In this document: piece after piece, positions 16,332 to 23,374 of the stretch | Layout: every line of letters starts with the position of its first letter | How positions within the stretch are numbered: the first letter of the stretch is position 1 | From: Kalaharituber pfeilii | Lineage: Eukaryota > Ascomycota > Pezizomycetes > Pezizales > Pezizaceae | Length of the DNA: 23,374 bases | NCBI GenBank assembly: GCA_015179045.1 | Contig: WHUZ01000225.1 | Location: 1 to 23,374, forward strand | Direction: 5' to 3' | Translations under genes and position numbers: made by a program | Notes under the pieces: generated by a model | The model's database searches: none | What the model was told of the DNA's origin: nothing | Seen by the model: only the letters and a program-made list of their open reading frames with translations

Positions 16332-16850
16332 AGAAGTTGACATAGTCGATAGAGAGTCTATGATCTCCTAATAAGGTAATTATTACTAGAACGATTGCTC
16401 TATTAGTAGTGTAATACCATTAGAAAATAATAGTAAGCACTAAGTAGGAAGTCTAGTGTTAATTAGGACAAGATACTGTCAGTCACCTATGGCTTGGTAG
16501 AGTAAGCTACCACAGAGTCCTAATTAGAAATGCTACTCTGTTATCTCTAGAAGAGATAACTAGGCTAGGTTTAGTGCTAAGAGGAGCTGATAAGTCTAAA
16601 ACCTGATAGGTAATAGACCAGACCATGTATTCAGTAGATTAGAACAAGACCTTAGCCTCTATAGAAAGCTATGGTTAGAAAAGGCACTTAGGATGAGATC
16701 TACTAAGAGTATTTAACTTGAAGTGGATAGCCTGCCCCAACAGAAGAACCATTATCAGTAAAAGCTATAACACTTCTGCTTAAAGTTATTTCTATATAAG
16801 AATATATTTTAAGTTTTTATTTACATAATTGGCTATGAGGAAGCACCCCT
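16332..16850. other. Unassigned segment with nested hairpins inside the insertion
   Basis: This segment has no counterpart in the forward gypsy copy, so it came in with the insertion. TAATTAGGAC (16460-16469) pairs with GTCCTAATTA (16517-16526), enclosing a smaller ggtag/ctacc stem. Immediately after, TTATCTCT-aga-AGAGATAA (16541-16559) forms a perfect 8-bp hairpin. tatataag at about 16793 could be a TATA element. It might be a second, older LTR or a piece of one, but no ends were found. Confidence 0.45.
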
Positions 16851-16855
16851 GTTAT

Positions 16856-17092
16856 TGTTATAGGTTGACTGTAACCGTAGGGTGGGCAGCTGGTAGAGTA
16901 CATGAAAAGCGAAATATGCAAGCATATATGAAATGCATATATACAATATAAGTAATATACGACAGCTGGAAAGGTACCATAGTTGCATAATGAGTACTAT
17001 ATAAGCTATACAGAGGACTAGCGAGTATTACTAGTCAAGTATCTTTTTAACCTGGTGGACAGTAACTTTCTGCGTTTACCACCTCCATAACA
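16856..17092 (+). repeat. 5' LTR of the short element
   Basis: 237 bp, TGTTATAGG..CCATAACA, TATATAA at 16998-17004. Diverged from its partner by roughly 15 percent by eye, mostly transitions. Confidence 0.85.
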
Positions 17093-17480
17093 GTTGACTA
17101 GTAATAAACTGGTCACTGGTTCGATACTTAACTTATCTCACCAATTCCTAAGTATTAGATATTAAAACCATAGAAAGTAAGACCTTACCTGAGCTAAGAG
17201 CCAAAGAGCGAGAGCCACAAGCCAGAGCCAGAGCTAAGAATAATATGGAAGGCTATATAAGATGGCAAAATATTAATATTAGGTAATACTATGTAATTCC
17301 AGCATGCCAAGTGATAGGTAGCACTTATGTAATATGTCTGAGGTAGCAGCAAGGATAAAGTAACGTATCGGATCTCTAGCTAATATTCTGGTCAGAAGTA
17401 TCATGTAGCATAGTACATAAGATAATCTACGATGGCCAGAGTAGGAGCAAACTTATATAGCAACCCAGAAAAGTTGCTCT
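17093..17480 (+). other. Internal region of the short element
   Basis: No open frame of note. Near the start, tggtcactggttcgatact (about 17111-17129) contains a ggttcga box and might be a displaced primer site or tRNA-like sequence, but it does not directly abut the LTR. The end (gatggccagagtaggagcaa acttatatagcaacccagaa) resembles the last codons of a gypsy pol run into the polypurine tract. Confidence 0.4.
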
Positions 17481-17491
17481 AAGAGGGGGGA
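17481..17491 (+). promoter_or_regulatory. Polypurine tract
   Basis: AAGAGGGGGGA just before the second LTR; the plus-strand primer in reverse transcription. Confidence 0.7.
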
Positions 17492-17494
17492 TAC

Positions 17495-17731
17495 TATTAT
17501 GGGTTCACTGTGACTGTGGTATAGGAGGCTGGTAAAGTACGTAAAAAGTGAGAAATACAAGCGCATATGAAATATGCATATATAATGTAAGCGATATATG
17601 ATAGCCAGAAAGGCACTGCAGTTGCATAATGAGTACTATATAAGCTACGCAGAGGACTAGTGAGTATCACTAGTTAAGTGTCTTTTTGACCTAGTGGACA
17701 GTAACTTTCTGCATTTACCACCTCCATAACA
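17495..17731 (+). repeat. 3' LTR of the short element
   Basis: 237 bp, the same length as the first, TATTATGGG..CCATAACA; the expected TG start has become TA. TATATAA sits at the same offset (17637-17643). Confidence 0.85.
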
Positions 17732-18371
17732 GTCATACTTAGACTTGAGTTTAGGCTTAAATTTATACTTCATAGTATTACTTATACTTATTAGTATTAT
17801 ACTTGAGTTATTATTAGAGATTAATAAATTTCTGCTTTTAGAATTTAGCTTCTAATCCTTCTTGTTAGTCTATATCCATCTAAATAAGTAATGATAGTAG
17901 AAGTAGATAAGTTAGCTTTTTTTAAGATTTTTCTATTTCTTCAGTAATAGTTTCTATAATTTGACTACTTAAATTCTAGACCTATATATTAAACTAAGCA
18001 ATTAGTATATTTATATAATCTGAGTCTATAGCTTATAAAATAGAAAGTAATAGAGTTATCTTCTCTTGTCTTTAGAGAATTAGTTAATCTAATTTCCTTT
18101 ATTAAATATTAATCTATTCTAGTTCTTTAGTATTCTTTATATGTACTTGATAAGTATAGGACATTATTTGTAGTTAAGGTTCTAGTCTTAGAGTAGGAGT
18201 AAAAGTAGACTGTACTACTTTTATACTAAGTTCTAGCTTTATTGTGGTTTTATATTTCTATAGAATTAGTTCATACTTAGTAAATAAAAGTTTTAAGAGT
18301 TTAGAAAAATTAAAGAATATTATTATAGATTAGTTATAAGATTGTAATAAAACAAAACATAAGAAATATAG
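17732..18371 (-). pseudogene. gag: Eroded gypsy gag N-terminal region and leader
   Basis: The reverse complement aligns with 19922-20550 of the forward copy, including the leader (actatatttcttatgttttg against actatatttgttgggtctcg). The gag ATG is lost and nearly every Gln, Trp and Arg codon has turned into a stop or another residue. Not coding. Confidence 0.85.
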
Positions 18372-19007
18372 TATTATAGTATACATTAGAAGTAAGCTAT
18401 TTATTAAATAACTAACTATAATATAAAATATAATTAAATATAAATTACTAAAAATAAAGTAGTTAAAGTAATAAAAAAGCTTTATATTTATTAGAGTTAA
18501 GTTATGATTCCTTGTCTTTCTAACTCTAGAGGTTAAGCTTCTTATTTATATAAAATATAATTCTGTAAAGCTATTAACAAATTTACCTTAAATAGAATCT
18601 GAGGTTCAAGCTAGACCCTAAAAAATACTAAGTAATAGACTTTTTTGACCAACCCTTATAATAAATTCTAAGACAATAAATATAACAACTTATAACCTCT
18701 AATGTAAGCTTTTATCTAAAACTGTAATTATAACTTCAATTACTATATAAAGACTAATAGTAAAAAGAAGATAAGAAAAAGTTATTATACAATAAATAGT
18801 ATAATAAAAGCTATTACAAGAGTTAGTAACTAAGATTACTAATTTTAATAGTTACTTACTTCTTAATAAAAGAAGTTTTACTACTATAAAGCTAATTAGT
18901 ATTAGGTTAACTAAACTTTAGACTAATAGGCTTTATAGTTAGTAGTATCTTTTAATAATACTTAAATGAGATAGTATTATAGTATAATAATAATTATACC
19001 TATAATA
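18372..19007 (-). repeat. Eroded 5' LTR of the reverse gypsy copy
   Basis: 636 bp on the minus strand, matching the 637-bp LTR at 19285-19921 along its length. Its ends have changed from TGTTACAGG..CCGTAACA to TATTATAGG..ACTATAATA. The rc blocks ctaataaatataaagctttt and actttaactactttattttt line up with ctaacaaatataaagctttc and accttaactactttattttc. Confidence 0.88.
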
Positions 19008-19284
19008 ATTCTCATAAACTATATATAGTTCTTCTATTTATATATCTTCTACTAATTGTCAAAATTTTAAAAATCTTTTATATTATTTATTTCAATATTT
19101 TTTTTATTTTTTAATTTATTTCTATTTTTAAAATCTATTACTAATTTCTTTAGCTTATATAATATATTAGTTTTAATTATATTATATTTTTACTTATTTT
19201 GGAATTTAAATTAATATATTAATTAATACTATTATAGACCTAATAGTACTAATTAAATATAACAATTTTTATTTTTTTATATTA
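19008..19284. other. AT-rich spacer between two head-to-head gypsy LTRs
   Basis: 277 bp of nearly pure A/T with long T runs. No gene, repeat partner or target duplication is evident. It lies between two divergent LTR promoters. Confidence 0.5.
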
Positions 19285-19921
19285 TGTTACAGGCATAATC
19301 GTTCTCATGCTATAACACTGTCTTGTTTAAGTGTCGTCAAAAGGTACTACCAACTATAAAGCCTACCAGTCGGAAGTTTAGCTAACCCGATACTAGTCAG
19401 GTCTGTGGTAGTGGAACTTCTTCGGTTAAGAAGTAAGTAACTACTAAGATTAGCAATCTTGGTTACTAACTCTTCCGGCAGCTCCTGTTGTACTATTCGT
19501 TGTACGATAACCTTTTCTTATTTTCTTATATCATCGATCTTTGCATAGGGATCGGAGTTATGATGGTATTTTTAGATAGAGGCTTGCATTAGAGGTTTCA
19601 AGTTCTCGTATTTGTTGTTTTAGAATTTATTGTAAGGGTTGGTCAAAAAGAAAGGCTGTCACTTGGCTTTTTTCAGGGTCTGGCTTGATCCCCAGAATCC
19701 GTTCAAGCTGAATTTGTTAACAGCTTTGAAGAACTACATTTTGTATAAATAGAAGCCTGACCCACCGGAGTTAGAAGGGCAAGGACCCGGAACTCAACCC
19801 TAACAAATATAAAGCTTTCTTACTACCTTAACTACTTTATTTTCCGTGACTTATATTTAATTATATTTCACGTTGCACTTAGTTATTTAGTAAACGGCTT
19901 ACCCCAACGTACCCCGTAACA
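19285..19921 (+). repeat. 5' LTR of the forward gypsy copy
   Basis: 637 bp, TGTTAC (19285-19290) to GTAACA (19916-19921), a 6-bp inverted terminal pair. TATAAATAG lies at 19744-19752, with transcription likely starting about 30 bp on. Its left boundary is confirmed by the end of homology in the eroded partner at 19007. Confidence 0.9.
19744..19752 (+). promoter_or_regulatory. TATA box of the gypsy LTR
   Basis: TATAAATAG within the LTR, 169 bp before its end. Confidence 0.65.
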
Positions 19922-19969
19922 CTATATTTGTTGGGTCTCGTTTCGCCACAACCTCACAAATAACCAACA
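19922..19969 (+). promoter_or_regulatory. Gypsy leader with probable primer-binding site
   Basis: tttgttgggtctcgtttcgc (about 19927-19946) starts a few bases inside the LTR end and contains TGGGTCTCG, a plausible complement of a tRNA 3' end; the tRNA could not be identified. The gag ATG at 19970 follows. Confidence 0.45.
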
Positions 19970-22082
19970 ATGGCGTCCTACAACTTCCCTGTGATTCCCA
20001 AGCTATTGACTGCTGGGAACGAACTAGTCTATTGGAGATCTAAAGATGAAGTGGATTCGGATTCCAGTGCAGAAGCAGCACAATCGGCCCTCACCACCAC
20101 TCCAAGACCAGGACTCCGGCCTCGAACAAAGTCTCAGTCCCAGCAATTGCGCATTGAGGACACTCAAGAACTAAATTGGATTCAGATCCACCAAAGCCGC
20201 GTGGATCAATTGATCCTACAGAGACAAGAGAAGCTTACCCTTCTGATTCCTATCTTAGAGGCAGTGAATCCGGGACATGTCAGCTCACTAATAGCACAAT
20301 TCTCCTCATGGGCGTGGAATTTAGTTTCACAGCTTAAAGAAGATATAGCAGATGAGCTCGAAAAAACCCGAAGCGAGATAAGCCGCCCACTACCGACAGA
20401 ACTACCGGTAGCAATGGACGTTGACCGAAAAGAAGAATTAGAAGCCGAATTCCTAAAACAGGAATTCATCAATCTCCAACAGCAGCTCAAGCACATGCTA
20501 ACAAGTACAAGCAACGTTATGAAGCACAAATCCAAGCCGAAGCCCAAGCTTGGGAAACCAAGCTTCGGGAACAGCTAGGGAAGGAAAAAGCCGATCACGA
20601 AGCAACAGTCTTAGCCGCCGCCGAGAAGTACCGACTCGAAATGGAGACTGCCAAACTCAAGTGGGAGGCAGATACCACAGAAAAAGATACGGAACCTAGA
20701 GCAGCAGTACACCAAGGATGCCAATGCTACTATTATCAAGGCCTTAGACGAGAAAAGAGCCATGGTTGCCGCCTTGGAGTCTCAACTACAGGACGCCAGA
20801 ATCCTCCTCGACAAGCAGAAGGCCGAGCAGAAGGATCTAGAAGGAAAAATCCTATCCCAAGAAGACGCTATTAGAGCTGGTCAAGGACAGGTAACAATAT
20901 TAGAAGCAGAAATCACCTCTCTCAAGAACCAGAATAAAGAGCTGCAAGACAAAATAACAGCTCTTGAAGTCAAACTTCTGCCCTCCCGACCGCCAACTAG
21001 ATCACCATCTCTGTCACGAACAGTGACCACCATCCTCTCCATCTGACCAGTACCATCTCCTCCTCCAAGAAAGAAAGCCAGGCATCGAAACCAGACGATG
21101 GGATTCACCTGAACCCGAACCCACTGGCCAGTACATCCTATTCGCCCGCCTCCTGACTCTAAGAACTTGGGATGGCAACCTGGACGGACTACAAGTATGG
21201 AAGTCCGAAGTAATGAGACTTAGTATACCTTGAGAGCACCGCCGAACCTTTGCTGAAGAAGATACCAAAATTCTGTATGCATCCCGATCTCTAACCAAGG
21301 AGGCAGCAGAATGGCATAGCCAAAACAAACATATGTACATGGGTTCGGGGCTCGGAGAGATACCACATTGGAAAAATGGATGGACGATTTGGCAGAGGGA
21401 ATGGGAATCCACATGCAAGAGCAGCAAATGCGAGATAAACTCGATACCTATACGCAGAAGGGCAAAATCATGGACTATATCAACGCCATGAAGAAAATGA
21501 ACCACCTAGCCAATTACGACGAAAAAAACGTTCAAGGACAAGGTGGTCAAAGGTTGAAAAGAAACATTGCCCAATTCTTCCTCATGCAGCCAGGAGTACC
21601 CAATGAAATCGCTTGATGACTGGTGCAAAAGCGTAATAGCGGTTGGCATGCGGGACGAGCGAACAACGCAAGTTGTGGGTCACAGTGGTGGTAACAAACC
21701 TAGTGGCCATTCAAAGGGGAAACAATCTTCAGAGAAAGAAGAAGGACAGTGTGGAAACTACGACCTCTAAGCCCAGCCCATACCTCCCGGCTCCTCCAAG
21801 GAACTCAGCGCCAAATGGAAGGCCGATGGGAAATGCTCTCGCTGTGGAAGAAAAGGCCACACTTTCAGCAAATGCGTGGCTACGGAAATCGTGAAGGAGT
21901 GGAAGACGACCCAGCCAACTAATCAGTCGGGTAATAAGAGGAAGAGAGATGACGACAAGAAGGAGGACAAAAAGGAGGTAAGGAAAATTAAACAAGAAAA
22001 CAAAGGAGACTCGGCTGGGATACAGGCTCGCAGCCTAGCGTCACGCATCACCACTCTCGATGAATCCGAGTCGGAAAACTAG
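19970..22082 (+). pseudogene. gag: Gypsy gag with long coiled coil, frameshifted
   Basis: Starts MASYNFPVIPKLLTAG at 19970 and runs clean to about 20480. There the frame moves (QAHANKYKQRYEAQ, then EKADHEATVLAAAEKYRLEM), and it moves again near 20690 into RNLEQQYTKDANATIIKALD and a long heptad-like Glu/Lys/Gln/Leu coiled coil to about 20990. A Ser/Pro linker leads to the retrotransposon capsid domain (DGNLDGLQVWKSEVMRL, TKILYASRSLTKEAAEWH, then EKWMDDLAEGMG at 21368), with further shifts near 21050, 21230 and 21340. The CCHC knuckle CSRCGRKGHTFSKC is at 21834-21875, followed by a Lys/Asp-rich tail to a stop at 22082. Gag packages element RNA into particles; the large coiled coil N-terminal to the capsid domain is uncommon. 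Confidence 0.85.
21834..21875 (+). other. CCHC zinc knuckle of gypsy gag
   Basis: CSRCGRKGHTFSKC fits CX2CX4HX4C exactly. Confidence 0.9.
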
Positions 22083-22199
22083 AAAGGCAGATCTTAGCCA
22101 ACGAAGTGTCTGCCCCTCCTCCTCCTCCAGTTGGCCTCACTCCTCCTCCAATCCTCGAAGGACCTCCAGCAAAGAAATCAATCATTCGCAAAGCGAGCT

Positions 22200-22541
22200 A
22201 AAATGGAAGGAAAACGGTATCTCAAAATCAGTAATGATTAGAGTATGTATCGACCCAGGAGCAGAAACGTCAATGCTCTCCAACAAAGTACCAATCCACG
22301 CATCAAAAGAAAATTCCCCATCAAGTTCAGAGGAGCCGGAGGTGTGCCCTTACCAAACACTGGGACAGAGTATACCCCAAAGCTCCAAATGACCCTTATC
22401 GACGATACCGGTAAAGTTCATAAAGAACTCATCGACTTCGACATGGGTGATGGAGGAAAGGACTATGATGCACTCTTGTCAATGACGTGGATGGCTAGTC
22501 ACCAGCCATACATTGATTGGGACTTGGACTATGTTAACTAA
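22200..22541 (+). pseudogene. pol: Gypsy aspartic protease, frameshifted
   Basis: VMIRVCIDPGAETSML (Asp codon at 22252) carries the catalytic Asp, but in DPGA rather than the usual D(S/T)GA. The frame shifts at about 22295, and the next frame gives RKFPIKFRGAGGVPLPNTG, a beta-rich middle, and DYDALLSMTWMASHQPYIDWD, the conserved LGM.WL..HNP.IDW-type end of retroviral-like proteases. Ends at a stop at 22539-22541. It lies in pol order between gag and reverse transcriptase. Confidence 0.75.
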
Positions 22542-22847
22542 ATCACGCAAATGCTCGGAACACATAAGGCTAGGCGCTTTGAACTTTGTGAAGCGGAGGA
22601 ACTTTACACGACTGAAGAATGGCAAGCAGGGCAAGTGTTTTTTGGTGGATATATGCGTATCGTGGGACGAAAAACACCCCAAGTGCGCATCTACCAAACG
22701 GAAGCTGGCAAGCAGGTGACCTTTGACCTAGCAGCATGGAAGAAGAAAATTCCGAAGGTTTCGACCCCGAGACCGCAGCAAAACTACCCCGCACCGATCA
22801 TACGACCATCGCATACCTCTACAAGAAGGACAACAACCTCCATGGGG
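22542..22847 (+). pseudogene. pol: Gypsy protease-RT linker
   Basis: ITQMLGTHKARRFELCEAEE onwards (frame of 22551) gives about 100 residues ending in a Pro/Thr-rich tail. No domain is recognised; it is the usual variable spacer between protease and reverse transcriptase. Confidence 0.5.
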
Positions 22848-23374
22848 ACCTATTTACCGATTAAGTGAGAAGGAATTGGAAATCCTTAAAGAATATATCG
22901 AACAGATGTTAAAAGAAGGAAAGATCCGACCCTCACAATCCCCGGCAGGTGCACCTATCCTGTTCGTCCCAAAAAAGAATGGCAAACTACGCATGTGTGT
23001 CGATTATAGAGGCCTTAACCGAATCACTATCAAGAACCGCTACCCCTCCCACTAATGGCAGAACTCCGAGACCGACTCCGCAAGGGCAAATACTTCACCG
23101 CCCTTGACTTAAAGAACGGATACAACTTGGTACGAATTGCCAAAGGGGATGAGTGGAAGACAGCCTTTAGGACTCGGTACGGCCACTACGAATACACAGT
23201 TATGCCATTCGGACTCTGCAATGCACCAGCAACCTTCCAGGAGTTCATGAATGAAATCTTCAAAGACATGATCGATCAGGGTTTACTGGCATACATCGAC
23301 GACCTACTAATATATGCCGAAACCCTAGAAGAACATAATACAATCCTGGAAGAGGTGTTGCGCAGGCTACAGGA
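22848..23374 (+). pseudogene. pol: Gypsy reverse transcriptase, N-terminal half, frameshifted, cut by window edge
   Basis: [20 protein letters not shown] starts the domain, followed by [20 protein letters not shown] and [16 protein letters not shown]. One base is missing near 23047 in a C run, after which the frame resumes with [53 protein letters not shown] and the catalytic YIDD (23292-23303). These are canonical gypsy RT motifs 1-5. RNase H and integrase would follow to the right. The single frameshift alone would abolish the polyprotein. Confidence 0.93.

Larger units (their letters stand above)
16332..17731. mobile_element. Insertion in the eroded gypsy gag, including a short LTR-LTR element
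   Basis: The reverse gypsy alignment breaks at 16331 and resumes at 17732. The flanks end ATCAT (16327-16331) and begin GTCAT (17732-17736), a 5-bp duplication with one C/T-type difference. The right end coincides with the end of an LTR (CATAACA, 17731). The left end is less clear. The insertion predates at least part of the erosion, since it too is AT-rich. Confidence 0.65.
16856..17731 (+). mobile_element. Short LTR retroelement (876 bp, TRIM-like or internally deleted)
   Basis: Two 237-bp direct repeats (16856-17092, 17495-17731) bracket only 402 bp. The first LTR starts TGTTAT and both end ATAACA. A strong polypurine tract aagagggggga (17481-17491) lies 3 nt before the second LTR, as in fungal gypsy elements. 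Alternative 5-bp flanks GTTAT (16851-16855) and GTCAT (17732-17736) also nearly match. The inner 402 bp has no coding domain. The LTR also occurs solo at 2180-2394. Confidence 0.8.
15573..19007 (-). mobile_element. RIP-like eroded Ty3/gypsy copy, reverse orientation, split by an insertion
   Basis: Read on the minus strand, 19007-17732 and then 16331-15573 align colinearly with the forward element at 19285-21231: LTR, primer-site region, gag and its coiled coil. Example: caaggatatataagagtttt then gaagcagaaatcacctttct corresponds to caaggacaggtaacaatatt then agaagcagaaatcacctctc. Differences are mostly C to T and G to A, stops are everywhere and GC is very low, as expected of RIP or repeated deamination. 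The match stops at 15573, where the next bases on the minus strand lack the gag continuation, so the copy is truncated there. Positions 16332-17731 are a later insertion. Confidence 0.9.
19285..23374 (+). mobile_element. Ty3/gypsy LTR retrotransposon, forward copy, runs off the right edge
   Basis: 5' LTR, leader, gag with coiled coil and CCHC knuckle, protease and reverse transcriptase in the gypsy order. The element continues past the window, so RNase H, integrase and the 3' LTR are not seen. Normal base composition shows it escaped the erosion that hit its inverted partner, but the coding region carries at least six frame breaks. Confidence 0.93.

Noticed and set aside
17111..17129. tRNA gene or tRNA-derived SINE head, from the ggttcga box
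   Set aside because: No A box or cloverleaf partner arms could be found around it.

Overview
The window looks like transposon-dense heterochromatin of a filamentous fungus, most likely a Pezizomycotina ascomycete. That is inferred from three things: a Ty3/gypsy copy eroded into AT-rich sequence mainly by C:G to T:A transitions (the mark of RIP-like repeat mutation), a Tad/I-type LINE ORF1 relic, and Ty1/copia plus Ty3/gypsy LTR elements. I see no host gene, tRNA, rRNA or CRISPR array. Almost every base that I can explain belongs to a transposon, a transposon relic or a minisatellite.

Left part (1-7557). A minus-strand gag relic (1-822) has an LTR-like end at 1014-1153. A 58-bp minisatellite (1616-2640) was split by a solo LTR (2180-2394, duplication GCAAA). 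A 30-bp minisatellite follows (3215-3605). Then comes a mosaic of non-coding repeat modules: a 33-bp array found twice, a 24-bp array, a 12-bp array, a gctgaatttgacatgtatggc-type spacer, 17-bp arrays and a perfect 18-bp-arm hairpin. The same modules recur at 13918-15070. A deleted LINE keeping part of ORF1 and a poly-A tail lies in this mosaic on the minus strand (6534-7256, duplication GGCCCG).

Middle (7558-13916). A structurally complete, young Ty1/copia element has 337-bp LTRs differing at one position, target duplication GTATA, and a primer-binding site matching the anticodon region of initiator tRNA-Met (half-tRNA priming, as in Drosophila copia). Its single gag-pol frame is broken by a 562-bp solo LTR of another family (8555-9116, duplication GATAA) and by two in-frame stops (9750 TGA, 11703 TAG). 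It inserted between repeat copies of the hairpin family.

Right part (13917-23374). After more mosaic modules and a 138-bp perfect-length duplication, the AT-rich block 15573-19007 is a reverse-oriented, heavily mutated copy of the same Ty3/gypsy family whose GC-normal copy runs forward from 19285 to the window end. The two copies are head to head, with their 5' LTRs (18372-19007 and 19285-19921) separated by 277 bp. The eroded copy is itself split by an insertion (16332-17731) that includes a short LTR-internal-LTR element (two 237-bp LTRs around 402 bp). The forward copy carries gag, a CCHC knuckle, protease and reverse transcriptase, but has several frameshifts.

The pieces record insertions in order: minisatellites and modules first, then the LINE, copia, gypsy and short LTR elements landing in them, then erosion of one gypsy copy. 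No host pathway can be read from the window. The least explained item is the shared non-coding module family.
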